From an uncultured Collinsella sp. (lineage in GTDB: Bacteria; Actinomycetota; Coriobacteriia; Coriobacteriales; Coriobacteriaceae): DNA of 64,000 nucleotides. The notes under the pieces were generated by a model. It saw nothing but the letters and a program-made list of their open reading frames with translations. It did not search any database and was not told where the DNA came from. Both the position numbers and the translations under genes were made by a program. How positions within the stretch are numbered: position 1 is the first letter of the stretch; each line of letters opens with the position of its first letter. Shown piece after piece: positions 52,713 through 60,934 of this stretch. The DNA lies in assembly GCA_900541015.1 (NCBI GenBank), contig UQIB01000005.1:16064-80063 (forward strand), given 5' to 3'.

Positions 52713-52746
52713 AAGGAGCTGTTCCCATGGGGGCGGCTCCTTTTTC
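52713..52746 (+). terminator. Intrinsic terminator after glmU
   Basis: AAGGAGC and GCTCCTT pair around a GTTCCCATGGGGGCG loop that has its own short stem, followed by TTTTTCT. Confidence 0.85.
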
Positions 52747-52888
52747 TATCGTGACCTGCGCGACCGGATGAGTGGTCGGTTCGTGTCCGTTGACGGTAAA
52801 GACGTTATCAAGACTCGATAAACCCCGCCGCGCGGTTACAATGCAACAAGGCATCTATATGGCATTCGATGTATAAAGGAGAAGGGTA

Positions 52889-53875
52889 ATGCCGATTAAT
52901 GATCCCGAGAAGTCGGAGAATATGCGCAAGTCCATCCGCGTGTATTCCGGTTCCTCCAACCGTCCCCTCGCTCAGAAGATCGCTGAGTACCTTGGGGTCG
53001 AGCTTTCGGGCCTTACGCTAAAGCAGTTCGCCAATGGTGAGATTTACGCCCGCTACGACGAGACCGTCCGCGGCGCCGACGTCTTCCTGATTCAGTCCGT
53101 GGCCGGCGGCAACGTCAACGACATGCTCATGGAGCTGCTCATCGCCACCGACGCTGCCAAGCGCGCATCCGCCCGCTCCATCACCGCCGTTATCACCCAC
53201 TACGGCTATGCCCGCCAGGACCGCAAGGCCGGCCCGCGCGAGCCCATCACCGCCCGCCTCGTCGCCAACCTGCTCGAGCGCGCCGGCGTCAACCGCATCA
53301 TCACCCTCGACCTGCACCAGGGTCAGATCCAGGGCTTCTTCGATATCCCGGTTAACCACCTGTCCGCACTGCCGCTGTTTGGCCAGTACTACAACGACAT
53401 GCACTTCGACACCGACAACCTGGTTGTCGTCTCCCCCGACGTGGGTCGCGCCAAGGCCGCCAAGAAGCTGTCCGACATGCTCGGCTGCGACCTGGCCATC
53501 GCCCACAAGGGCCGTCCGCGCCACAACGCCGCCGAGGTCATGGGCATCATCGGTGACATCAAGGGCAAGACCTGCATCATCAACGACGACATGATCGACA
53601 CCGCTGGCACCCTGTGCGCCAACGTCAAGGAGCTCAAGGCTATGGGCGCCGGCGACATCTACGTCTGCGCCACCCACGGCATCTTCTCCGGTCCGGCCAT
53701 CGAGCGTCTGAACGACGCTCCGATCGTCGAGTGCGTCGTCACCGATGCCATCCCTGTCGAGGTCGGTGGCAAGATCAAGACCATCTCGGTCGCCGAGGAG
53801 TTCGCTCAGGCCATCTCCGCCGTTTACCACGAGGAGCCCGTCTCCACGCTCGTCGGCGGCGACTTCGCGCTGTAA
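52889..53875 (+). CDS. prs: Ribose-phosphate pyrophosphokinase (PRPP synthetase)
   Basis: A 328-residue enzyme converting ribose 5-phosphate and ATP to PRPP for nucleotide, His and Trp synthesis. GYARQDRKAGPREPI is the catalytic flexible loop and NDDMIDTAGTL the PRPP-binding loop. TLDLHQGQIQGFFDIPV and KRASARSITAVI are family blocks. AAGGAGAAGGG precedes the ATG. It ends in a strong terminator. In Bacillus-like genomes pth lies close downstream; here a 1.7-kb accessory segment intervenes. Confidence 0.96.
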   Translation: MPINDPEKSENMRKSIRVYSGSSNRPLAQKIAEYLGVELSGLTLKQFANGEIYARYDETVRGADVFLIQSVAGGNVNDMLMELLIATDAAKRASARSITAVITHYGYARQDRKAGPREPITARLVANLLERAGVNRIITLDLHQGQIQGFFDIPVNHLSALPLFGQYYNDMHFDTDNLVVVSPDVGRAKAAKKLSDMLGCDLAIAHKGRPRHNAAEVMGIIGDIKGKTCIINDDMIDTAGTLCANVKELKAMGAGDIYVCATHGIFSGPAIERLNDAPIVECVVTDAIPVEVGGKIKTISVAEEFAQAISAVYHEEPVSTLVGGDFAL

Positions 53876-53907
53876 TCCAACGCGCATCGCATCATCTCTG
53901 ATGTCTT

Positions 53908-53941
53908 AAGGGGCCGGAAGCTCGTTTCCGGCCCCTTTTTC
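53908..53941 (+). terminator. Intrinsic terminator after prs
   Basis: AAGGGGCCGGAA pairs with TTCCGGCCCCTT around GCTCG and is followed by TTTTCT, 33 bp after the stop. Confidence 0.9.
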
Positions 53942-53960
53942 TATCCCTCGCCAATCTACC

Positions 53961-54165
53961 CTGGACAGTTAGTTCAGATACGTATTTTTTTAAAGCTCCA
54001 AAGGGCCGTTCGGAGCCTTCTGAGCTCCCCGGCGGATACCATGCCGTCCAAAGCCCATCGTTTTCGAGTACAACCGCCGCATATTTATCCTCAAATCGCC
54101 CTCAAAGGCCCTTAGAAACGCCTCGAACGCCCGCCGCCTTATACGTATCTGAACTAACTGTCCAG
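53961..54165. repeat. 205-bp inverted-repeat element E1 (left of accessory gene)
   Basis: CTGGACAGTTAGTTCAGATA plus CGTAT (25 bp, 53961-53985) is perfectly inverted at 54141-54165. The interior holds TTTAAAGCTCCAAA near the left end. It shares its ends and exact length with E2 at 55488-55692. The gap 53876-54327 has no gene. Confidence 0.75.
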
Positions 54166-54327
54166 TAGCTATCGTCAACCTTCGCGGCAGAGCTCAATTT
54201 CCTGCAATCCCCTCAACCGATTCCGCCGATTTCATAACCCCCAGCCGTTCGTGGCGCGCAGCGCCCCGCTGAGCGAAAAGAACGGTATGGCGGTCGCATT
54301 CTGCCGCCAACTTAGTACGTTATAGCT

Positions 54328-55455
54328 ATGACGACCGTGATTTCACATTTCTCCGCCCTCCGCGCAATTCGTCGCGCACGACGGGCGTACTCTGCCCTAC
54401 CCTGGGACTTCGTTGATAGTGAACAGCAAGCACAGGCCTTGGCTGGCTGCATTCCCAATAATGACGCGATAGACTTTGCCGCACTTTCGATACTCGACGC
54501 CTGGAATGAAGATGATTCCGAACTGCTCGATCTTCTCGTTTCAGACGAAGACAACAGACGCCCCGACAAGCGACTTCTTCAGCATATTCTCTCCGCTCCG
54601 CTTCCTGAAGGTGCAATTATGCACGTCGAGGCCGACATCTACGCAACGTCTCCCGCCATGACGGCCACGCTTTGCTCCAAAAATGAATCAGTCGCCAAAA
54701 CCTTGATGCTTCTCATGGAACTGCTCGGAACCTACTCACTTCCGCCCGAGGCAACTTACCCCATCGCCTACGACGGCACGTGGCCCAAGGCCAACAGCTT
54801 CGAAGCGATGGACGATCTCGATTGCCAGGGCGACCAACCGACACCCGAAAAGCAAGCCGAAACCCGCTATGAACAGGCACACTACAAATGCGAGCCCGCC
54901 ACAACCATCGAAGAGCTCGAGGCGGTCGCACGGTTCGCCAAAAGTAGCTCATACGCCTCGTTTCGTACGGCAGTCAAACTCGCCCGGGCTGGATCCGCAT
55001 CACCAGCCGAATCCCTAATGTTCGCCGTTCTCGGAGCGCCCATGCGCTTTGGCGGATTCGGATGTTGCGGCCTGCCCATGGGAGGCCTGCTGCTCAACCA
55101 TCGAATCGACTTCGACACCCTTGCGGTCAACATGTCCTCCGGCATCCCTTACGCCATCTGCGACCTATATTGCCCGGCAGCCGGAGTCGACAACGAATAC
55201 AACGGAATTGGACATGAGCTTCAAAACGCTCGCATCCACGATGGCAATCGAAATAATGGCCTCAAGGCAATGGGCATCCACGTCCTGGTTATCAATCGTG
55301 ACCAAATGAAGGACCTTGTTGCACTCGAAGCCTTCGCCCAGACGATGCATCGACTCGCGGGAGTCCGATTCCGATATCGCATCAAGGGCTATCGCAAGCG
55401 TCAGGCCGCTTGGCTCAACGCGCTGCGGGCCGGAATCGGCCTCGCGCCGGTCTAA
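54328..55455 (+). CDS. Accessory protein with DUF559/PDDEXK-like C-terminal motif
   Basis: A 375-residue protein. I recognise no characterised homologue. The N-terminus (SHFSALRAIRRARR) and the middle (YATSPAMTATL, MELLGTY) resemble AbiEi-type or coriobacterial proteins of unknown role. The C-terminal part (about residues 265-345: CDLYCPAAGVDNEYNGIGHE, then RNNGLKAMGIHVLVI) follows the D-x(n)-E-Y-x-G pattern of DUF559/Vsr-type nuclease folds, though the usual Lys is not obvious. Base composition is more AT-rich and codon choice less biased than prs or pth, suggesting transfer. It is bracketed by E1 and E2 between prs and pth. A defence or mobile-DNA role is inference only. Confidence 0.6.
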   Translation: MTTVISHFSALRAIRRARRAYSALPWDFVDSEQQAQALAGCIPNNDAIDFAALSILDAWNEDDSELLDLLVSDEDNRRPDKRLLQHILSAPLPEGAIMHVEADIYATSPAMTATLCSKNESVAKTLMLLMELLGTYSLPPEATYPIAYDGTWPKANSFEAMDDLDCQGDQPTPEKQAETRYEQAHYKCEPATTIEELEAVARFAKSSSYASFRTAVKLARAGSASPAESLMFAVLGAPMRFGGFGCCGLPMGGLLLNHRIDFDTLAVNMSSGIPYAICDLYCPAAGVDNEYNGIGHELQNARIHDGNRNNGLKAMGIHVLVINRDQMKDLVALEAFAQTMHRLAGVRFRYRIKGYRKRQAAWLNALRAGIGLAPV

Positions 55456-55487
55456 ACGGCGAATCACCCGTGCGCCGTCGAGCAGGG

Positions 55488-55692
55488 CTGGACAGTTAGT
55501 TCAAATACGTATAAATGGACACATTGAATTAGGCTGTTTTGCAACCATCTCTATACCATTCGCCCTATTTGAAGGCAGGGTAGACTTCAAACAGCGTCAT
55601 ATGGACTAACTAAAGCTCCAAAACAACGTATCGGCATTGAATTGAGCAATTCGAGTCCTCAGAACTTATACGTATCTGAACTAACTGTCCAC
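55488..55692. repeat. 205-bp inverted-repeat element E2 (right of accessory gene)
   Basis: CTGGACAGTTAGTTCAAATA plus CGTAT (55488-55512) is inverted at 55669-55692 with one mismatch. The length equals that of E1, but the interior is different except for AAAGCTCCAAAA. It fills most of the gap 55456-55805; nothing else is seen there. Confidence 0.75.
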
Positions 55693-55805
55693 CTTGGATT
55701 TCGACGGCCGTTCAAACGCCCCCAAACAACCTCAATCACCCTCTATTTGACAGCGGCAACGGGGTCGCTCACCATAGCAGGCGACAAATCGACGAAAGGA
55801 AGCAC

Positions 55806-56435
55806 ATGGCAGCTGCACAGCCGCTTAAGATTCGCATGGTTGCCGGACTTGGCAACCCTGGCGAGGAATATGCCGAAACCCGCCACAACGCAGGCTTTAA
55901 GGCGATCGACGAACTGGCCCGTCAAGCCGGTGTCACGTACTGGAAAAACCAGGCCGGCGCCGAGGTCGCACTCATCAACATCAACGATCCCGAGGAAGAG
56001 GGCGGCAAGCGCCAGATCGTGCTGGTCAAGCCGCAGTCGTACATGAACACCTCGGGCGGCCCCATCTCCAAGCTCTGCCGCGAGTACAAAATCAAGGCCG
56101 AGGAGCTGCTCGTGATCCACGATGAGCTCGACATTCCCGCCGGCGACGTGCGCGTCAAGGTGGGCGGCGGCCACGCCGGCCACAACGGCCTGCGCTCCAT
56201 CATCGACAAGATGGGCAGCCGCGACTTCAGCCGCATCCGCACCGGCATCGGCAACCCTCCCGGCAAGATGGCTGTCGCCGACTACGTGCTCAAGCAGCTG
56301 CGCGCCCGCGAGGCCGAGGACTTCCAGGACACCTGTGTCCGCGCCGCCGACGCCGCCGGCCTGGCAATCGTGCACGGTGTGATCTATGCCCGAGACCACG
56401 TCAACGGTTCCGCCTCTGCCAACGGCAAGCACTAA
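55806..56435 (+). CDS. pth: Peptidyl-tRNA hydrolase
   Basis: A 209-residue enzyme that recycles peptidyl-tRNA released during translation. GLGNPGEEYAETRHNAGF contains the catalytic His and Asn. KPQSYMNTSGG, HDELDIPAGDVRVK and GGHAGHNGLRSI complete the active site. The C-terminal 25 residues are a less conserved tail. GAAAGGA lies upstream of the ATG. It is the last member of the glmU-prs-pth set. Confidence 0.95.
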   Translation: MAAAQPLKIRMVAGLGNPGEEYAETRHNAGFKAIDELARQAGVTYWKNQAGAEVALININDPEEEGGKRQIVLVKPQSYMNTSGGPISKLCREYKIKAEELLVIHDELDIPAGDVRVKVGGGHAGHNGLRSIIDKMGSRDFSRIRTGIGNPPGKMAVADYVLKQLRAREAEDFQDTCVRAADAAGLAIVHGVIYARDHVNGSASANGKH

Positions 56436-56448
56436 AACCTACCATTTA

Positions 56449-56623
56449 GGGACAGGTTTATTTTGGCAGGTTTTATCTGCGGAAACGCCACGGTGGCCAC
56501 ACCGCAATAAAGCCTGCGCCGCCATACATATGCAATGTCCCAAAGGGGGCCGGCCTCACCGAAGCGCGAGGTCGGCCCCCTTGTCGTTTTGCCTGATAAA
56601 ACCCGCCAAAATAAACCTATCCC
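56449..56623. repeat. 175-bp inverted-repeat element enclosing the pth terminator
   Basis: GGGACAGGTTTATTTTGGCA plus GGTTTTATC (56449-56477) is inverted at 56595-56623 with two mismatches. It encloses a GC stem (AGGGGGCCGGCCTC/GAGGTCGGCCCCCT, 56543-56581) followed by TTGTCGTTTT, which can terminate pth. The gap 56436-56795 has no gene; TATAAT at 56685-56690 is a likely -10 for nfnA. Confidence 0.7.
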
Positions 56624-56795
56624 TTTTTGGCAGGTCACTTTTCCCACCTGCCGAAGATACACGTAAGTGACATGTCCATGAGGGTATAATTTGTACCGTA
56701 TGTCTGCACAACGCCTGTGCGCGTACGGTTTTATTCGGGCTGCCGTCCATTTCCGTGGAGGCACGGTTCGGTCGCCCTAACAAGAGAGGGGTTCT

Positions 56796-57635
56796 ATGTA
56801 TAAGATCCTGGAGAAGACGCAGTTCTCGGAGAAGGTGTTCAAGTTCCGCATCGAGGCGCCCGCAATCGCCAAGCATGCGCACGCTGGACAGTTCCTCATG
56901 GTTCGCGCCAACGAGACGGGCGAGCGTGTCCCGTTTACCCTGGCCGGCTGGAACGGTGACGAGGGCTGGGTCGAGTTCATCTTCATGGTGATCGGCAAGA
57001 CCACCGAGATGCTGTCTACCTACGAGGCTGGCGAGTCGCTGCGCGACGTCGTGGGCCCGCTTGGTGTTCCCACCGAGATGCCCGAGGGCCCCTGCGCGGT
57101 CATCGGCGGCGGCGTCGGCTTGGCCATCGCCTTCCCGGTTGCCAAGCACCTGGTCGAGACCGGCCACGAGGTGCACGCCATCATGGGCGCCCGCACCAAG
57201 GACCTCCTGCTGCTCGAGGACCAGTTCCGCGAGCTGCTCGACGACGAGCACATCCACATCACCACTGACGACGGCTCCTACGGCGAGCAGGGCGTTGTCA
57301 CCGCTCCGCTGGAGCGCCTGCTGCAGGACAAGGCCGTGAGCCAGGTCTTCTGCGTTGGCCCCGTTCCGATGATGAAGTTCTCGACCCTCACCGCCCAGAA
57401 GTACGACACCCCCATCACCGCGTCGCTCAACCCCATCATGGTTGACGGCACCGGCATGTGCGGCTGCTGCCGCGTCGAGGTGGGCGGCGTGACCAAGTTC
57501 GCTTGCGTCGACGGCCCCGACTTCGATGCCACCCTGGTCGACTGGGATGACCTTCGTGCCCGCCAGGCCGCTTACCGTTCCGAAGAGGGCGAGTCCCTCA
57601 AGGCCTATGAGGAAAAGAGCTGCGCATGCCACTAG
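56796..57635 (+). CDS. nfnA: NfnA-like FAD/[2Fe-2S] subunit of ferredoxin:NADP+ oxidoreductase
   Basis: A 279-residue ferredoxin-reductase-type subunit. The FAD-binding barrel has RVPFTLAGW, the nucleotide domain GGGVGLAIAFPVAKHL, and the C-terminal cluster motif is GMCGCCRVEV...FACVDGPDFDA, a [2Fe-2S] site. Together with NfnB it forms the NADH-dependent reduced ferredoxin:NADP+ oxidoreductase, which bifurcates or confurcates electrons between NAD(H), NADP(H) and ferredoxin in anaerobes. A GAGAGGG ribosome site precedes the ATG. It overlaps the nfnB start by 10 bp. Confidence 0.9.
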   Translation: MYKILEKTQFSEKVFKFRIEAPAIAKHAHAGQFLMVRANETGERVPFTLAGWNGDEGWVEFIFMVIGKTTEMLSTYEAGESLRDVVGPLGVPTEMPEGPCAVIGGGVGLAIAFPVAKHLVETGHEVHAIMGARTKDLLLLEDQFRELLDDEHIHITTDDGSYGEQGVVTAPLERLLQDKAVSQVFCVGPVPMMKFSTLTAQKYDTPITASLNPIMVDGTGMCGCCRVEVGGVTKFACVDGPDFDATLVDWDDLRARQAAYRSEEGESLKAYEEKSCACH

Positions 57636-59035
57636 TTAACGGTCGTTTCGTTGCCGATATGAAGTCGCCCCGCACCCCCGATAACGAGGAGCCGGCTGCC
57701 GAGCGCGCCTGCGACTTCCGCCCCGTCGACAAGGGCTTCACCGAGGAGATGGCGCTGGCCGAGGCCGAGCGCTGCCTCAACTGCAAGAAGCCGTTCTGTG
57801 TTGAGGGCTGCCCCGTCAACATCAACATCCCCCGCTTTATCGAGCAGATCCGCGAGAAGGACTTCGGCGGCGCTCTCGATACCATCCGCGAGGACTCCAT
57901 GCTTCCCGCCATCTGCGGCCGCGTCTGCCCGCAGGAGAACCAGTGCGAGGGCAAGTGCATCCGTGGTAAGAAGTCCGAGCCCGTGGCCATCGGCCAGCTC
58001 GAGCGCTTCCTGGGTGACCGCCCCGAGCTCGCCTCCACGCCCAAGATGGCGCCCAAGAACGGCAAGAAGGTCGCCGTCGTCGGCTCCGGCCCGTCCGGCA
58101 TCACCTGCGCCGGCGAGCTCGCCCGCAACGGCTTTGACGTCACCGTCTTCGAGGCATTCTTCACCGGCGGCGGCGTGCTGGTCTACGGCATCCCCGAGTT
58201 CCGTCTGCCCAAGGCAGTCGTCAAGCGCGAGATTGACGGCCTGGAGGACATGGGCGTCAAGTTTGAGTACAACTCCGTTGTGGGCAACATGGCCACGGCC
58301 GAGGAGCTGTTCGAGCAGGGCTTCGACGCCATCTACGTGGCGACCGGCGCTGGCCTGCCCAAGTTCCTCAACGTCCCCGGCGAGAACCTGCCCAACGTCT
58401 TCTTCGCGAACGAGTACCTCACCCGCGTGAACCTGATGAAGGCTAACAAGTTCCCCGAGTACGACACCCCCACCAAGCACGGCAAGAACGTCGTCGTCTT
58501 TGGTGGTGGCAACGTGGCCATGGACGCCGTCCGTACCGCCAAGCGCCTGGGCGCCGAGCACGCCATCATCGCCTACCGTCGTACCGAGGACGAGATGCCC
58601 TGCCGTCGCGCCGAGCTGCACCATGCTAAGGCCGAGGGCGTCGAGGTTCTGCCGCTCGTCTCCCCGCTCGAGTTTGTCGCTGGCGAGGACGGCTCCGTGT
58701 GCGCCGTCAAGGTCCAGAAGATGGAGCTCGGCGAGCCCGACGAGTCCGGCCGTCGTCGCCCGGTGCCCATCGAGGGCGCCATCGAGGAGATCCCCTGCGA
58801 CGTCGCGATCTCGGCTATCGGCACCAACGCCAACCCCTTCGCTGCCAAGATCGGCGGCAAGATGGAGCTCAACAAGTGGGGCTACATCGTCGCCGACGAG
58901 GAGACCGGCCAGACCACCGATCCCCGCATCTGGGCCGGCGGCGACATCGTCACCGGTGCCGCTACGGTCATTCTGGCGATGGGTGCCGGCAAGAAGGCCG
59001 CCGCTTCCATCACCAAGAGCCTGCTGGGCGAGTAA
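57626..59035 (+). CDS. nfnB: NfnB-like / NADPH-dependent glutamate-synthase-type flavoprotein
   Basis: A 469-residue subunit. The N-terminus holds two [4Fe-4S] sites (CLNCKKPFCVEGCPVN and ICGRVCPQENQCEGKC). An FAD fold with GSGPSGITCAGELARNG follows, then an NADP fold with GGGNVAMDAVRTAKRLGA and a closing GGDIVTGAATVILAMGAGKKAA. The family was long annotated as gltA or glutamate synthase small chain. The overlapping nfnA gene and the absence of a glutamate synthase large chain support NfnB. A clear terminator follows. Confidence 0.92.
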   Translation: MPLVNGRFVADMKSPRTPDNEEPAAERACDFRPVDKGFTEEMALAEAERCLNCKKPFCVEGCPVNINIPRFIEQIREKDFGGALDTIREDSMLPAICGRVCPQENQCEGKCIRGKKSEPVAIGQLERFLGDRPELASTPKMAPKNGKKVAVVGSGPSGITCAGELARNGFDVTVFEAFFTGGGVLVYGIPEFRLPKAVVKREIDGLEDMGVKFEYNSVVGNMATAEELFEQGFDAIYVATGAGLPKFLNVPGENLPNVFFANEYLTRVNLMKANKFPEYDTPTKHGKNVVVFGGGNVAMDAVRTAKRLGAEHAIIAYRRTEDEMPCRRAELHHAKAEGVEVLPLVSPLEFVAGEDGSVCAVKVQKMELGEPDESGRRRPVPIEGAIEEIPCDVAISAIGTNANPFAAKIGGKMELNKWGYIVADEETGQTTDPRIWAGGDIVTGAATVILAMGAGKKAAASITKSLLGE

Positions 59036-59063
59036 TCACCTGCAGCGCTAGCCATCAAACGGC

Positions 59064-59103
59064 AAAGTCCCCGTCGAGCACACGCCCGGCGGGGACTTTT
59101 TTC
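59064..59103 (+). terminator. Intrinsic terminator after nfnB
   Basis: AAAGTCCCCG pairs with CGGGGACTTT around about 18 nt and is followed by TTTC. It lies 29 bp after the stop. Confidence 0.88.
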
Positions 59104-59120
59104 TATGCCGGCCGCCCCAA

Positions 59121-59490
59121 CCACCACGATGGGGACAGGCACCTTTGTGGTGGTTTGGAGCCTGGCTGGTCGGTTTGTCTCGATCTGTAACACCTGGAGC
59201 CCGTTGAGCCTTGTAGTTGTTACAGATCGAGATATTGCGCCAGCCGCCCCCGCTTTGTCTCAATCTGTAACAGTTAGAGACCAAATTCCTCGCTACGTGT
59301 TACAGATCGAGACGTTGGGCTGACGGCCGAACAGTTCATCTAAATCTGTAACAGTTAGAGCCTTTTTCGCTGGCCTGGTGTTACAGATCGAGATTTTGCA
59401 AAAGCCGAGGATAGGCACTGCCGCCAAGGCCTTCCCCTCGGCCTAAAACAAAAACCACCACAAAGGTACCTGTCCCCTTTGCGGTGGTTT
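59121..59490. repeat. Composite repeat: GGGGACAGG hairpins enclosing a three-unit hairpin array
   Basis: GGGGACAGGCACCTTTGTGG plus TGGTTT (59131-59156) is inverted at 59451-59477 with one mismatch; each copy is itself a CCACCAC/GTGGTGG hairpin. Between them, three units of the TCTCAATCTGTAACA family start at 59178, 59258 and 59339 (period 80-81 bp). This occupies the whole nfnB-to-kinase gap. Confidence 0.8.
59449..59490 (-). terminator. Terminator of the cytidylate-kinase-like gene
   Basis: On the minus strand AACCACCGCAAAGG and CCTTTGTGGTGGTT pair around GGACAGGTA and are followed by TTTGTTTT. This shows that a GGGGACAGG-family hairpin can serve as an intrinsic terminator. Confidence 0.8.
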
Positions 59491-59497
59491 TGGTCGG

Positions 59498-60121
59498 TTA
59501 GCCTTCGAGCTGAGCCACCTTGTAGCGGTAGGCCGCGGCGATGACGTCCTTGCAGCCTTCGCGGCCCAGCTTGGCGCGGTTGACGACGATGTCCTTACCG
59601 CTCGTCATCTTCCACTTTCCGGCACTGTAGCGCTTATAGAACGCCTCGCGCGCCTTCTGCTGCTGCTTGACCAGCTTGGCGCCCTTCTTTTTATTAAGGC
59701 CACGCTTCTTGCGCACGATCTCGACGCGGTCCTCAAAGGGTGCGGTCACCAACACGGCAATGTGGTTGGGGTTGTTGCGAAGCAGGTAATCGGACAGGCG
59801 GCCTTCGATAATGCAGCTCTCGGTCTCGCCCAGATCCAAAATCACCTGGCTCATCTTTTGGAACAACTTATCCGAGTACGAACGCGCATCGTAGCGGTCG
59901 GGCAGAAACGCCATGTTCTCCACGGCCAGGCGCTCGTCGTAGGCGGCCATCTTATCGAGCGACTCGCCCGTGCGCAGCGACGCGCGCACCAGCAGCTCGT
60001 TGTCATACAGCGGAATCCCCAACTCGTCGGCAAGCATGCGACCAATCTCGTGGCCCTCGGCGCCAAAGTCGCGCGCGATGGTAATGACCACAGGATTCTT
60101 CTTATTCTCCAGATCGCTCAT
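59498..60121 (-). CDS. Cytidylate kinase-like family protein
   Basis: A 207-residue P-loop protein of the cytidylate-kinase-like (AAA_26) group. ITIARDFGAEGHEIGRMLA is the degenerate nucleotide loop, IIEGRLSDYLL and the VRKKRGLNKKKGA lid-like basic stretch follow, and YSAGKW and DIVVNRAKLG close the domain. Such proteins are common in anaerobes; the substrate is not established and it is not the essential CMP kinase. It is monocistronic with its own terminator. Confidence 0.82.
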   Translation of the reverse strand: MSDLENKKNPVVITIARDFGAEGHEIGRMLADELGIPLYDNELLVRASLRTGESLDKMAAYDERLAVENMAFLPDRYDARSYSDKLFQKMSQVILDLGETESCIIEGRLSDYLLRNNPNHIAVLVTAPFEDRVEIVRKKRGLNKKKGAKLVKQQQKAREAFYKRYSAGKWKMTSGKDIVVNRAKLGREGCKDVIAAAYRYKVAQLEG

Positions 60122-60195
60122 CGCGATTCCTTTCTAACAAATGGGAAATAGGCGATTCCTGATTCCCATTTTGTCACTTACGACCGTCCTGGTTT

Positions 60196-60283
60196 CCCAA
60201 GTGCGGCAGATTGCCCCGAAAGAGGAGCGCCGCGTACTAAATGTACGCAAGCGATGATTGAGGGGCAAGGTGCCGTGCTTGGG
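60196..60283. repeat. 88-bp imperfect inverted repeat after the amino-acid permease genes
   Basis: CCCAAGTGCGGCAGATTGCCCC pairs imperfectly with the complement of GGGGCAAGGTGCCGTGCTTGGG. The centre has a perfect GCGTAC-TAAAT-GTACGC hairpin. It is placed at the 3' end of the transporter operon. Confidence 0.55.
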
Positions 60284-60292
60284 GAAGCAGGA

Positions 60293-60931
60293 CTATGCGG
60301 CCACCATTCGCCTCTGATATGCGCGGACCAGCAGCGAGATACCAAAGTTGAGCACAAAGTACATCGCAAACACCAGGCCGTAGAGCATAAGCACCTGCGA
60401 CAGGTCGATCGCGTGGGCCATCACGACGTTTGCCGTGTACATGAGCTCGGCCACGTTAATGCCCGAAAGATACGAGCTGTCCTTAATGACGGTCGTGCAC
60501 TGGCTAAACAGCGCCGGAATGATCGTCTTAAACGTCTGCGGCAGAATGATGTAGCGCATGGTGGCAAAGAAGCCAAAACCCTGGCTCTGCGCTGCCTCAA
60601 ACTGGCCGCGCGGAATCGAGTTGAGGCCGCCGCGCACAATCTCGGCCATAACGGCGCTGGTAAACAGCGTAAAGGCGATGGTCGAGATCACAATGTCCAA
60701 ACCCTGCACCGTAAAGTAGATAAACAGGATCCACAGCAGGTTCGGCGTGCAGCGGAACAGCTCGATATAGGCACTCACCACAATACGGAACGGGCGGGCC
60801 GCATAGCTCTTGACGAGTGCCAGCACCGTGCCAAAGATGAGCGAGAAAAAGATCGACAGCGCCGAGATCTCGATGGTCTTAACAAAGCCGCCCCAAATGT
60901 AGAGCAGGTTGGTCGCGTTAAAGATTTCCAT
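60293..60931 (-). CDS. Polar amino acid ABC transporter permease (second)
   Basis: A 212-residue HisM/GlnP-type permease with about five TMs. The family block IVRGGLNSIPRGQFEAAQSQG with the EAA-like coupling loop and LPQTFKTIIPALFSQ is present. It pairs with the upstream permease to form the channel of a polar amino acid importer. The gene starts 3 bp after the partner gene stop. Confidence 0.9.
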   Translation of the reverse strand: MEIFNATNLLYIWGGFVKTIEISALSIFFSLIFGTVLALVKSYAARPFRIVVSAYIELFRCTPNLLWILFIYFTVQGLDIVISTIAFTLFTSAVMAEIVRGGLNSIPRGQFEAAQSQGFGFFATMRYIILPQTFKTIIPALFSQCTTVIKDSSYLSGINVAELMYTANVVMAHAIDLSQVLMLYGLVFAMYFVLNFGISLLVRAYQRRMVAA

Positions 60932-60934
60932 GCG

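Noticed and set aside
57626..59035. Glutamate synthase small chain (gltD)
   Set aside because: The protein is homologous, but no large chain is present and the gene overlaps an nfnA-type partner, so NfnB is the better call.
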